This document shows positions 1 to 7,692 of a stretch of 64,000 bases of DNA, one piece after another. The stretch's first letter is position 1, and every line of letters begins with the position of its first letter. The notes below the pieces were generated by a model. It did not search any database. It had not been told where the DNA came from and saw only the letters and a program-made list of their open reading frames with translations. The DNA comes from SZUA-35 sp965530755. Lineage in GTDB: Bacteria; Actinomycetota; Acidimicrobiia; Acidimicrobiales; SZUA-35. Location of the stretch: the NCBI GenBank assembly GCA_965530755.1, contig CBESNA010000008.1, positions 46,707 through 110,706 of the forward strand. Direction: 5' to 3'. A program made the translations under genes and the position numbers.

Positions 1-408
1 ATACGAATGCCCCAGGTGGCCGAGGAGTACATCCGCCGCCGAGCGATTCGTCACATGGAGAAGGGACGTGTCGTCATCTTCGCCGCCGGTACCGGCAATC
101 CCTTCTTCACGACCGACACCACCGCCGCACTGCGAGCAGTCGAGATCGACGCCGACGTGTTGATGAAGGGCACCCATGGCGGAATCGACGGCATCTACAC
201 CGACGACCCGCGCACCAATCCGGACGCCACGAAGATCGATTCGCTCAGCTACCTCGATGTGCTGAACAAGGGCATCAAGGTCATGGACTCCACCGCCATC
301 ACGCATTGCATGGAGCACAAGATGCCGATCATCGTGTTCGACCTCATGGCGGACGGCAACCTCCACAAGCTGCTCACGGGTTCGACGATCGGTACATTGG
401 TCAAATGA
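1..408 (+). CDS. pyrH: UMP kinase, 3' part (truncated by window edge)
   Basis: Phosphorylates UMP to UDP in the cytoplasm, the first step from UMP towards UTP and CTP. Only the last 135 or so codons are present; the frame is open to the first base, so the true start lies outside the window. The visible part holds the conserved GTGNPFFTTD stretch and the THGGIDGIYTDDP segment of the amino-acid kinase fold used by bacterial PyrH. The stop overlaps the frr start as ATGA (405-408), so the two are translationally coupled, in the usual pyrH-frr order. Identification is firm; nothing can be said about the N-terminal half. Confidence 0.93.
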   Translation: MRMPQVAEEYIRRRAIRHMEKGRVVIFAAGTGNPFFTTDTTAALRAVEIDADVLMKGTHGGIDGIYTDDPRTNPDATKIDSLSYLDVLNKGIKVMDSTAITHCMEHKMPIIVFDLMADGNLHKLLTGSTIGTLVK

Positions 409-971
409 GCGAGCTCATCGAGATGGTCATCGACGACGCCACCGAGCGGATGGAAAAGGCGATCACCCATGCGCGCACGGAGTTCTCTGGCATTCGGTCT
501 GGTCGGGCAGCTCCTCAGCTCGTCGAGCGCATCTCTGTCGAGGCCTACGGGGTCGACATGAAGATCCTCGAGCTGGCAACCGTTTCGATTCCCGAGGCGC
601 GCCAGCTGATGGTCACGCCGCACGATCCGTCGAATCTCGAGGCGATCGAGAAGGGCATCCGCAGCTCCGACCTGGGCTTGTCGCCTTCAAACGACGGGCG
701 CTCGATCAGGCTCAACTTCCCGCCACTCACCGAAGAGCGGCGCAAGGAGCTGGTGCGGCTCGTGAAGTCGATGGCGGAGGACGGACGGGTCGCCATCCGC
801 AATGTTCGGCGCGATGCGCGCAAGGATCTGGAGTCGGCGGAGAAAGACGGGGCGTTTTCCTCTGACGATTTGGTGCGGGCCGAGAAGGATCTCGACCGGC
901 TCACCCAGGAAAGCGAAGCGGCGGTCGACAAAGCGCTGACAGATAAAGAAGACGAACTCCTCGAGGTCTGA
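405..971 (+). CDS. frr: Ribosome recycling factor
   Basis: Splits post-termination ribosomes together with EF-G. The 188-residue product has the family length (about 185) and typical RRF features: the N-terminal helix with the SGIRSGRAAP segment, the VTPHDPSNLEAIEKGI core and the C-terminal RRDARKDLESAEKDG helix. The ATG at 405 is chosen because it overlaps the pyrH stop as ATGA and gives the canonical N-terminus; an in-frame ATG at 306 lies inside pyrH and is rejected. It follows pyrH and precedes cdsA after 57 bases. Confidence 0.96.
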   Translation: MSELIEMVIDDATERMEKAITHARTEFSGIRSGRAAPQLVERISVEAYGVDMKILELATVSIPEARQLMVTPHDPSNLEAIEKGIRSSDLGLSPSNDGRSIRLNFPPLTEERRKELVRLVKSMAEDGRVAIRNVRRDARKDLESAEKDGAFSSDDLVRAEKDLDRLTQESEAAVDKALTDKEDELLEV

Positions 972-1028
972 GCATCTCGCTTCACTCACGACGTCTGCCG
1001 GTCTCGGCGGGCGCACCAAGGAACTGAC

Positions 1029-2552
1029 GTGGCCGACGACCGCACCGACAACGAAGACGAAACGACGGCGAAGGGAATCTTCGACGTCTTCGAGCCGCCA
1101 CCCGAGATCGATCCCAATCACTTCGGGCCGATTCCCGTCGTCCCTGACGACGGATCGGCGCCGGCTGAGGACGATCAGGGTCCCCACATCGATCTGAGCG
1201 CAGGCGACGAGGCTTCGGCCGATGCTGCCGAGACCGGTGATGCCACCATCTCGTCGATCTTCGGATTCGATCCGATCGAGGGCCAGCCACCCGCCGCCGG
1301 CGATGGGGAGCCGGTCACCGATGAGGGCACCGCGTCTGTGCTCGAGCTGGCCAAAGCGGCCGACCCCTCGACGGGCGATCGCTCAGAGGCCGATTCCGAG
1401 GCAGCAGCCGACGGCGCGCCGAGCGAATCGGCACCGAGCGGGTCCGAGTTGCCGCACTGGACCGCCCCGGCAACGGGCATGGTCCCCAAGATCATTGCCG
1501 GCGATCGCGACGCGGTCGAAGGATGGGCCGAGGTCTCTGGTCCCCGCTGGCATGGTGAAGGCCCGCAATGGGCGGGCGACGATCTCGAAGCGGTGTTCGC
1601 CGACGAAGACGGTGTCGGAGGTCCCCGTCGTGTCACCATCGACGACGACGATCAGGTCGACGTTCCCGGTGCTGCCGGATCGCCGCAGCGCCCAGAGTCG
1701 GCGGCGGCCCGTGCTGCGCAGCGGCCGGTGGTCGAGGTGGACGCCGGCCGCAACATGGGTCAGGCGATCGGCGTCGGCGTGGCGTTCGCCATCGTTGCTT
1801 CCGCTGCGTTGTGGGCCGGAAAGCCAACCACCCTCGCCTTGATCGTGGGCGTCGTGGTGCTCGCGGCCATCGAGGTCTTCGCTGCCATGCGCAAGGCCGG
1901 GCTCCACCCGGCGACGTTGCTCGGAATCGTCGCCAGTGCTGCGCTGCCGCTGGCGGCGTATCACCGTGGCCACGCCGGCTACACGCTCGTCATTGCATTG
2001 TCGGTCGTTGCGAGTGCGCTGTGGTACCTCTCCGGCGCCGACACGCAGCGTCCCGCTGTCAACATCGGGCTGACGATGCTCGGTATCACGTGGGTCGGCG
2101 GCCTGGCCGCCTTCGCCTCGTTCATCATCCAGTCGGCGGGCGGGATCCAGCTGCTTCTCGCCACGGTGCTGATCACCGTCGCTTCCGACACGGGTGCCCT
2201 GGCCGGCGGGAAAGCCCTCGGCAGTACCCCGTTCCATTCAGCGAGTCCGAACAAGACGTGGGAGGGCACCATCGTCGGGCTGATCGCCGCGGTGGTCGCC
2301 GGCCTCGTCATCGGCATTCTCGACATCTCAGTGTTCGCCGACTCACTGACTGATTCGGTGCTGCTCGGGCTGACCTGCGGTGTGCTGGTTCCGATCGGTG
2401 ATCTCACAGAGTCCCTGGTCAAGCGAGACCTCGGGGTCAAGGACATGGGCAACCTCCTTCCCGGCCACGGGGGGTTCCTCGATCGGGTCGACGGGCTCCT
2501 CTTCGCTCTGCCGGGCGCGTACTACCTGGGTAACGTCCTCGGTCTGCTCTGA
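1029..2552 (+). CDS. cdsA: Phosphatidate cytidylyltransferase with long disordered N-terminal extension
   Basis: Makes CDP-diacylglycerol from phosphatidate and CTP at the membrane, feeding phospholipid synthesis (pgsA is at 49997). The GTG start at 1029 has AAGGA six bases upstream. Residues 1 to about 240 are rich in Asp, Glu, Ala and Pro with no obvious fold; the catalytic part starts near residue 243 with several membrane helices and ends with the CdsA signature SLVKRDLGVKDMGNLLPGHG followed by GFLDRVD. Total 507 residues against about 270-300 for the usual enzyme, so the extension is the oddity. The order frr-cdsA-dxr is the common actinobacterial one. The enzyme call is firm; the role of the extension is unknown. 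Confidence 0.93.
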   Translation: MADDRTDNEDETTAKGIFDVFEPPPEIDPNHFGPIPVVPDDGSAPAEDDQGPHIDLSAGDEASADAAETGDATISSIFGFDPIEGQPPAAGDGEPVTDEGTASVLELAKAADPSTGDRSEADSEAAADGAPSESAPSGSELPHWTAPATGMVPKIIAGDRDAVEGWAEVSGPRWHGEGPQWAGDDLEAVFADEDGVGGPRRVTIDDDDQVDVPGAAGSPQRPESAAARAAQRPVVEVDAGRNMGQAIGVGVAFAIVASAALWAGKPTTLALIVGVVVLAAIEVFAAMRKAGLHPATLLGIVASAALPLAAYHRGHAGYTLVIALSVVASALWYLSGADTQRPAVNIGLTMLGITWVGGLAAFASFIIQSAGGIQLLLATVLITVASDTGALAGGKALGSTPFHSASPNKTWEGTIVGLIAAVVAGLVIGILDISVFADSLTDSVLLGLTCGVLVPIGDLTESLVKRDLGVKDMGNLLPGHGGFLDRVDGLLFALPGAYYLGNVLGLL

Positions 2553-2594
2553 CCCTCCCGCCGCTCGCTTTCTCCTGGCTTTCGGGCCAGGGGA

Positions 2595-2600
2595 TACGCT
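2595..2600 (+). promoter_or_regulatory. Candidate -10 element of dxr (TACGCT)
   Basis: TACGCT lies six bases before the GTG start of dxr and there is no Shine-Dalgarno sequence. It fits the actinobacterial TAnnnT -10 motif with transcription starting at or next to the start codon, so dxr may be leaderless. No clear -35 element is seen. Confidence 0.45.
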
Positions 2601-2606
2601 CGACCG

Positions 2607-3839
2607 GTGAACAGTTCCGTCCCCACCCCGTCCCGTCGTTCGGTGGCGATCGTTGGGAGTACCGGGTCGATCGGTACGCAGACGATCGAGGCGATCGCCG
2701 ACGATCCTGATCGGTACGAGGTGGTTGCGCTGGCGGCCGGTTCGTCTGTCGCCGTGCTCGTCGAACAGGTGCGAGTGCTTCGCCCGTCCTTCGTGGCGGT
2801 CGGAGATGAGGCTGCGCTCGGGCCGCTCCGAGACGCACTTCGGGCCGCCGGAATCGACCATGAGGTGGAGACAGCAGCCGGCCCAGAGGGCCTCGCCGAA
2901 TGTGCGAGACGGGCCGACATCACGGTCAACGGTGTGGTCGGGTTCGCCGGACTCCCCGTCACGCTGGCGGCGCTCGAAAGCGGGAAGCGGCTCGCTCTGG
3001 CGAACAAGGAGTCGCTCATCGCGGGCGGCCCGGTCGTGCAGGCGGCGCGGAGGACTCCGGGCGCCGAGTTGGTGCCGGTCGATTCCGAGCATGCTGCAGT
3101 GCACCAGTGCCTCCGGGCGAACGATCGGCCGGAACGGGTGTCGAGGATCCAGCTGACCGCGTCCGGCGGACCGTTCCGTGGCAAGAAGCGGAGCGAGCTC
3201 GAGGCCGTCACGATCGACGATGCGCTGGCGCACCCGACGTGGTCGATGGGCCCCAAGATCACGATCGACTCGTCGACGCTGATGAACAAGGGGCTCGAGG
3301 TCATCGAAGCGAACGAGCTCTTCGGATCGCCGGCCGGTGCCTTGGGATACGGGCTCGCGATCGACGACATCGACGTTGTGGTTCACCCGCAATCGATCGT
3401 GCACTCGATGGTGACCTACAGCGACGGATCGACCATCGCGCAACTCTCCCTGCCGACGATGAAGCTCCCGATCGCCTACGCACTGGCCTACCCAGACCGC
3501 TTCCCGGTGCCCTATGGCGCAATCGATTGGGCCACCCTGGGATCGCTCGACTTCGAGGTGCCCGATCTCGAGTCCTTCCCGTGTCTCGGTCTGGCGTTCG
3601 AGGCCGGCCGAATCGGGGGGACGGCTCCAGCCTGGCTGAGTGCGGCCAACGAGGTCGCCGTCGACGCATTCCTCAAGAAACGCATCCGATGGGTCGACAT
3701 CTCCGATGTCAACGCGGCAGTACTCGCCGCCCATGATGGAGGAATGGGTGACACCCTGGAAGGTGTTCTCGCGGGGGATCATCTTGCTCGGCGAACCGCC
3801 GATGATCTGGTGAACGCTCTCGGACGTTCGACCAGATGA
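2607..3839 (+). CDS. dxr: 1-deoxy-D-xylulose 5-phosphate reductoisomerase
   Basis: Converts DXP to methylerythritol 4-phosphate with NADPH, the committed step of the non-mevalonate isoprenoid pathway; ispG of the same pathway lies downstream at 5324. The 410-residue protein shows the NADPH-binding GSTGSIG near the N-terminus, LANKESLIAGG, the metal and substrate segments PVDSEHAAVHQCL and ASGGPFRG, and HPTWSMGPKITIDSSTLMNK, all characteristic of Dxr. The GTG start at 2607 lacks a Shine-Dalgarno sequence but follows a TAnnnT element at leaderless spacing. The gene sits 54 bases after cdsA and 49 bases before the protease, as in mycobacterial dxr-rip1-gcpE. Confidence 0.97.
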   Translation: MNSSVPTPSRRSVAIVGSTGSIGTQTIEAIADDPDRYEVVALAAGSSVAVLVEQVRVLRPSFVAVGDEAALGPLRDALRAAGIDHEVETAAGPEGLAECARRADITVNGVVGFAGLPVTLAALESGKRLALANKESLIAGGPVVQAARRTPGAELVPVDSEHAAVHQCLRANDRPERVSRIQLTASGGPFRGKKRSELEAVTIDDALAHPTWSMGPKITIDSSTLMNKGLEVIEANELFGSPAGALGYGLAIDDIDVVVHPQSIVHSMVTYSDGSTIAQLSLPTMKLPIAYALAYPDRFPVPYGAIDWATLGSLDFEVPDLESFPCLGLAFEAGRIGGTAPAWLSAANEVAVDAFLKKRIRWVDISDVNAAVLAAHDGGMGDTLEGVLAGDHLARRTADDLVNALGRSTR

Positions 3840-3888
3840 TCAGCTTCCCCTTGAACCAACGGATACAGATGCAGATGAACGGACTTCG

Positions 3889-5211
3889 ATGACCGACACC
3901 AACGCCACGACAGACACCTCGGCGGAGCCGAGCCGGCTGCAGTCGATGGCGCTCGGGGACACGAAGCAGGACGGTCGTGGCGATGCCGTCACGAATTGGC
4001 CGGCTCTGATCGGCCTCGCCGCCTTCTTCGGGTTCATCGGCTATCTGGGCTTCGCCTATCTGGCGATGGTGCTCGGCCTCGTGATCATGATCTTCCTCCA
4101 CGAACTCGGACATTTCATGACCGCCAAGTGGACGGGGATGAAGGCCACCCAGTTCTTCATCGGCTTCGGCCCGACCCTGTTCTCGCGAACGCGCGGCGAG
4201 GTCGAGTGGGGGATCAAGGCCCTGCCGTTCGGCGCCTTCGTGCGGATCATCGGTATGTCCAATCTCGACCCGATCGACCCAGAAGATGCCCCGAGGGCGT
4301 ACGTCAACAAGAGCTATCCCCGCCGCATGCTCGTCATCACGGCCGGGTCGATGATGCACTTCATCCAGGCTGCGGTGATCTTGATCTTTGTGGTGTCGCT
4401 GATCGGGGTGCGCGATGCAGCGATCATCGACCAGGCGTTGATCGACGCTCCCCGGCCGTGGACCATCGGCGAGATCAGGCGCCTCGAGACCGGTGAGACG
4501 CCGTCGGTCGAAGCCGACTTGGCTGTCGGTGACCGGATCGTCGCCATCGACGACCAGGTCCTCGACGACTTCGTCAGCATGGCGGAGTATGTGTTCGAAC
4601 GTCCTGGCGAAGAAGTGACCCTGACCATCGAGCGCGGCGACGAGACCTTCGAAGCCACGACCACCTTGGCCGAGGTGCCCACCGACACCGGGGAGACCAT
4701 TGGCTTCCTCGGTGTCGCCGCGCTCTATGACCGACAGACCCTGTCCCCGGTGACGGCGCTCGGGCTCGGCTTCGACGTTGGCCGCGTTGCGGTGACGTTC
4801 ATCCCGCAACGCTTCCTCTCACCGTCGACGTGGGCCAACTTGGGCTCACTGGTGCTTGATGGGCGTGAGGACGTGAGTATCACCAGCGACGAGGCGCAGG
4901 AGCGACCGATCTCGTTGGTGGGTGCGGTGCGCATCTCCGGTCAGGTCGCCGAGATCGATTGGGTGCTGTCGCTGCTGTTCCTGGCGCAGATCAACATCTT
5001 CGTCGGCATCCTGAATCTGATTCCGCTGCTGCCCCTCGATGGTGGGCACGCAGCGATCGCCACGTACGAGCGGATCCGAAGCCGGAAGGGTCAACACCCG
5101 TATCGGGCCGACATCACGAAGCTCCTGCCGATCACCTACGCGGTGGTGGCCCTCTTCGGCTTCATCGGCCTGACGACGGTCTGGCTCGACATCGTCCGCC
5201 CCATCTCCTGA
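3889..5211 (+). CDS. rseP: Membrane site-2 metalloprotease with PDZ domain (RseP/Rip1 type)
   Basis: Intramembrane zinc protease of family M50 that cuts membrane-anchored substrates, in known actinobacteria anti-sigma factors. The 440-residue protein has a 36-residue polar N-terminus, a first membrane helix carrying HELGH at residues 71-75, a PDZ region around residues 200-290, and a late helix with NLIPLLPLDGGH, where Asp384 is the third zinc ligand. Its position between dxr and ispG is the same as Rip1 of mycobacteria. No recognisable anti-sigma factor substrate lies in the window. The ATG at 3889 has only weak purine upstream; the polar N-terminus is longer than in many homologues, so a later start is possible. 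Confidence 0.92.
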   Translation: MTDTNATTDTSAEPSRLQSMALGDTKQDGRGDAVTNWPALIGLAAFFGFIGYLGFAYLAMVLGLVIMIFLHELGHFMTAKWTGMKATQFFIGFGPTLFSRTRGEVEWGIKALPFGAFVRIIGMSNLDPIDPEDAPRAYVNKSYPRRMLVITAGSMMHFIQAAVILIFVVSLIGVRDAAIIDQALIDAPRPWTIGEIRRLETGETPSVEADLAVGDRIVAIDDQVLDDFVSMAEYVFERPGEEVTLTIERGDETFEATTTLAEVPTDTGETIGFLGVAALYDRQTLSPVTALGLGFDVGRVAVTFIPQRFLSPSTWANLGSLVLDGREDVSITSDEAQERPISLVGAVRISGQVAEIDWVLSLLFLAQINIFVGILNLIPLLPLDGGHAAIATYERIRSRKGQHPYRADITKLLPITYAVVALFGFIGLTTVWLDIVRPIS

Positions 5212-5224
5212 CCTTCTGCCTGGC

Positions 5225-5272
5225 AAACCTCGGGTTTGTACCCCACAGAATCGGGGGCGTGAGCCTCCGGTT
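5225..5272. repeat. Left copy of 48-base inverted repeat flanking ispG
   Basis: The reverse complement of 5225-5272 matches 6564-6611 at 44 of 48 positions. The copy begins with the short palindrome AAACCTCGGGTTT and contains a CCCC/GGGG hairpin around ACAGAATC. It lies in the gap between the protease stop and ispG. It looks like a dispersed palindromic (REP-like) element, but its family is unknown. Confidence 0.85.
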
Positions 5273-5309
5273 GGTTTCGCCTGGGCGGACCTCGACTGTC
5301 GCCGCCTCC

Positions 5310-5315
5310 TAGGCT
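5310..5315 (+). promoter_or_regulatory. Candidate -10 element of ispG (TAGGCT)
   Basis: TAGGCT lies eight bases before the ispG ATG with no Shine-Dalgarno sequence between, compatible with a leaderless or nearly leaderless transcript. It is located downstream of the left repeat copy, so ispG would have its own promoter. Confidence 0.4.
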
Positions 5316-5323
5316 GACCGACC

Positions 5324-6562
5324 ATGGACGCCGGAGCGGTCACCTTCCCTCGCAAGCAGACGAAACAGATCATGGTCGGCGACGTGCCGGTCGGCGGGGG
5401 AGCGCCGATCACGGTGCAGTCCATGACGATCACCAAGACTGCCGATCACGAAGCGACCCTGCAGCAGATCTATGCATTGGCCGCAGCGGGCGCCGACATC
5501 GTGCGCTGCACGTGTAACGAACCAGAGGCGGCAGTAGGCCTCGCTCGGATCGTTCCCCGCAGTCCCGTGCCGATCGTGGCCGACATCCACCACCAGTATC
5601 GGCGGGCGCTCGAGGCGCTCGAGGCAGGCGTGCACTGCCTTCGCCTCAACCCCGGCAACATTCGCAAACCCGAACACATCAAGGCCGTCGCTCGGGAGGC
5701 GAAGGATCGGAACGTCCCGATTCGCATCGGTGTGAACGGCGGAAGCCTCGATCCCAAGCTCTACGAGAAGTACGGAGGGCGGGTGACGCCGGAAGCAATG
5801 GTCGAGAGCGCGTTGCAGGAGATCGAGTACTTCCAGCAGGTCGACTTCGATCTCATCAAGATCTCGGTCAAGGCGTCGAATGTTCCGCTGATGATCGAGG
5901 CCTACCGTCAACTCTCCGAGGTGGTCGACTACCCGTTGCACCTCGGCGTCACCGAGGCTGGTCCGCCGCCGGCTGGGATCGTCAAGGCGACAGCCGGTAT
6001 CGCAACCCTGCTGGCCGAGGGGATCGGCGACACGATTCGGTACTCACTCACCTCCGATCCGGTCGACGAAGCCAGGATGGGACGGGTGCTCCTCGAGTCC
6101 TACGGTTTGCGGGAACGGAAGAACGTCGACCTGATCGCATGCCCGTCGTGTGGTCGAGCCGAGGTCGATGTCTACAAGATCGCCCAGGAGGCGCAGGATG
6201 CGTTCGCCGACAAGCTGATCCCGCTCCAGGTGGCCGTCATGGGTTGTGTGGTCAATGGCCCGGGCGAGGCTCGCGACGCAGACATCGGGATTGCCGCCGG
6301 CAATAAGCGCGGCCACCTGTTCGTCAAGGGCATCAACGTGGCCGTGGTTCCCGAGGACGAGATGGTCGGTCAGCTCGTCGAATGGGCCGAGTACATCAAC
6401 GAGCATGGCGTCGAGGCGGCGATGGAGCGGGCGAAGGGGAGCGCTCCGGCGGCTCGCCGCGCGGCTGAGGAGGACCGGGACCGGAACCTCGGGGAGAAGG
6501 GCGAGGACGCGAACCACACCGAACAGGTGGTGCAGCTCCTCAAGCGCGATCGCTCGGAGTAG
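5324..6562 (+). CDS. ispG: 4-hydroxy-3-methylbut-2-enyl diphosphate synthase
   Basis: Iron-sulfur enzyme (GcpE) that converts MEcPP to HMBPP late in the methylerythritol phosphate pathway. The 412-residue sequence has the N-terminal TIM-barrel motifs VQSMTITKTADHEATLQQI, IVADIHHQYRRAL and LRLNPGNI, and the C-terminal [4Fe-4S] ligands Cys273, Cys276 (CPSC) and Cys308 in MGCVVNGPGE with Glu315. The length fits the short bacterial form. It follows the site-2 protease as in other actinobacteria, but is bracketed by two inverted copies of a 48-base repeat, so it may be transcribed alone. The C-terminal 40 residues are charged and variable. Confidence 0.97.
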   Translation: MDAGAVTFPRKQTKQIMVGDVPVGGGAPITVQSMTITKTADHEATLQQIYALAAAGADIVRCTCNEPEAAVGLARIVPRSPVPIVADIHHQYRRALEALEAGVHCLRLNPGNIRKPEHIKAVAREAKDRNVPIRIGVNGGSLDPKLYEKYGGRVTPEAMVESALQEIEYFQQVDFDLIKISVKASNVPLMIEAYRQLSEVVDYPLHLGVTEAGPPPAGIVKATAGIATLLAEGIGDTIRYSLTSDPVDEARMGRVLLESYGLRERKNVDLIACPSCGRAEVDVYKIAQEAQDAFADKLIPLQVAVMGCVVNGPGEARDADIGIAAGNKRGHLFVKGINVAVVPEDEMVGQLVEWAEYINEHGVEAAMERAKGSAPAARRAAEEDRDRNLGEKGEDANHTEQVVQLLKRDRSE

Positions 6563-6563
6563 C

Positions 6564-6611
6564 AACCCGAGGCTGACACCCCCGATTCTGTGGGGTGCAA
6601 ACCCGAGGTTT
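6564..6611. repeat. Right copy of 48-base inverted repeat flanking ispG
   Basis: Begins two bases after the ispG stop codon. It is the inverted partner of 5225-5272 (44 of 48 identical after reverse complement). It contains ACCCC and GGGGT arms around CGATTCTGT and ends in the palindrome AAACCCGAGGTTT. In RNA it would form a hairpin directly after ispG, so it might also act as a terminator or a block to exonucleases, although no T-tract follows. Confidence 0.85.
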
Positions 6612-6650
6612 GGGGCCCCCATTTCCGGGGGTCATGGCCTCGGGTTGGTT
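6599..6650. repeat. Third, degenerate copy of the ispG-flanking repeat
   Basis: Aligned directly with 5225-5276, this stretch matches at about 36 of 52 positions and overlaps the end of the right copy. It has its own CCCCC/GGGGG hairpin (6616-6631). GCCTCGGGTTG near its end is the perfect reverse complement of CAACCCGAGGC at 6563-6573, so the two adjacent copies together form one long imperfect palindrome between the ends of ispG and the leftward small gene. Confidence 0.6.
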
Positions 6651-6689
6651 GATCGGTTCGATGCCTCGCACTGTTGGCGCAAGGCTCGA

Positions 6690-6953
6690 TCAGTCGGTGT
6701 CCGGCTCGATCAGCTCGGCGCTGGCCTCGGCGTGGGCCTGGGAACCGTCGATCTTGGCCTGGATCTCCGCGAGCGCATCGTCGGCCCCGGTCTCGGCCTG
6801 GATCATCTCCATGCGCTCCTCTGGAGTGGCGTCGAGTTCGCGTTCCTTGCGGGTCAGATCGGCATCGACCCGATCCTCCAGTCGCTCGACGCCGCCCTTG
6901 ACGTCCTGCGCCTCTCGTCGGAACCAGCTGGTGACGGCATCGAGGAACCCCAT
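6690..6953 (-). CDS. Small charged helical protein, function unknown
   Basis: An 87-residue protein starting MGFLDAVTSWFRREAQ, rich in Glu, Lys, Arg, Ala and Asp, with a heptad-like pattern that suggests one or two long helices; no signal peptide or membrane segment. I do not recognise the family. It is accepted as a gene because codon positions look coding, it faces away from rimP without overlapping another gene, and TAGGAT lies exactly six bases upstream of its ATG (6960-6965, minus strand), the same leaderless arrangement as at many genes here. Its 3' end faces ispG across the repeat cluster. Confidence 0.7.
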   Translation of the reverse strand: MGFLDAVTSWFRREAQDVKGGVERLEDRVDADLTRKERELDATPEERMEMIQAETGADDALAEIQAKIDGSQAHAEASAELIEPDTD

Positions 6954-6959
6954 GGCCGG

Positions 6960-6965
6960 ATCCTA
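6960..6965 (-). promoter_or_regulatory. Candidate -10 element of the small leftward gene (TAGGAT)
   Basis: On the minus strand TAGGAT is followed by six bases and then the ATG at 6953, so the transcript would be leaderless. It lies four bases from the rightward TATCCT at 6970-6975, giving two back-to-back promoters. Confidence 0.45.
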
Positions 6966-6969
6966 GGGC

Positions 6970-6975
6970 TATCCT
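6970..6975 (+). promoter_or_regulatory. Candidate -10 element of the rimP-nusA-infB operon (TATCCT)
   Basis: TATCCT would place the transcription start near 6982, about 100 bases before the rimP ATG. A terminator-like hairpin (6993-7017) begins only about a dozen bases downstream of that start. No good -35 element is visible. Confidence 0.4.
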
Positions 6976-6992
6976 TGCCCCTCATGCCGAGA

Positions 6993-7017
6993 GGCGTGGG
7001 CTCGGCCCACGCCTTTT
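6993..7017 (+). terminator. Strong hairpin plus TTTT in the rimP leader
   Basis: GGCGTGGGC (6993-7001), loop TCG, GCCCACGCC (7005-7013), then TTTT: a perfect 9-base-pair stem with a T-tract on the plus strand only. No rightward gene ends nearby (ispG stops 430 bases earlier). It either stops readthrough from ispG or attenuates the rimP-nusA operon from the promoter at 6970. Confidence 0.75.
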
Positions 7018-7083
7018 GTCTGTTCGAACCAGCGGCTCCGGTCGCCGCGATCTGTTGCCATCACGCCCCCCGAAGGAGGTGCC

Positions 7084-7692
7084 ATGTCGATTCCCGAGAC
7101 CGTCACCGAACTCCTCGAGCCCGTGGTCGCCACCCTCGACGTCGAACTGGTCGACGTCGAATGGAACGGCAACTCGCTTCGCGTCGTGGTCGATCGTCTG
7201 TGGGGTCCGGACGAAGTGGTCGACAAGACCAACGGCATCACGACCCAGCAGTTGGCCGATGTCAACCGGCTCATCTCGCCGATCCTCGATCAACACGATC
7301 CCGTTCCTGGCCGCTACACCCTCGAGGTTTCCAGTCCCGGCGTCGAGCGAAAGCTCACCCGCACCGAGCACTTCCAGCGTGCCATCGGGGAGCAGGTGAT
7401 CGTGAAGATGATGCCGAAGGTCGAGCCCCGCCGAGTCAGAGGCGAGCTGGTGTCAATCGATGCCGATGGTGTCAGTATCGAGGTGATCGGTTCCGAGATC
7501 GACGGCATCGACCAGGACGACCCTGCCCCGGTCACGCTCGAGGTCGCGTTCATCCAAAAGGCCAGGACGAGTTTCGACTGGGGGCCTGCCCCGAAACCGG
7601 GTGGACCGAAGGCCGGAGCGAAGAAGTCACCGAAAAAGCAAGCACAACTGAACAGCCCACAACTGAAGAGCAAAGAGAAGGATCCATCATGA
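7084..7692 (+). CDS. rimP: Ribosome maturation factor RimP
   Basis: Helps assemble the 30S subunit and commonly heads the nusA-infB operon. 202 residues: an N-terminal domain with VATLDVELVDVEW and YTLEVSSPGVERKLTR, the hallmark RimP segment, then a beta-barrel C-terminal domain, and a Lys/Pro/Gly-rich tail from about residue 165 that is longer than in many homologues. The ATG at 7084 has a very strong AAGGAGG five bases upstream (7073-7079), unlike the many starts here without one, so this message has a true leader. The stop overlaps nusA as ATGA (7689-7692). Confidence 0.95.
   Translation: MSIPETVTELLEPVVATLDVELVDVEWNGNSLRVVVDRLWGPDEVVDKTNGITTQQLADVNRLISPILDQHDPVPGRYTLEVSSPGVERKLTRTEHFQRAIGEQVIVKMMPKVEPRRVRGELVSIDADGVSIEVIGSEIDGIDQDDPAPVTLEVAFIQKARTSFDWGPAPKPGGPKAGAKKSPKKQAQLNSPQLKSKEKDPS

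Noticed and set aside
2343..3782. 479-codon open frame antisense to cdsA and dxr
   Set aside because: Arg-rich shadow of two well-identified genes; no start signal or domain.
6246..7688. In-frame extension of nusA far upstream through the rimP leader
   Set aside because: The frame is merely open; NusA homology begins at the ATG at 7689, which overlaps the rimP stop as ATGA.
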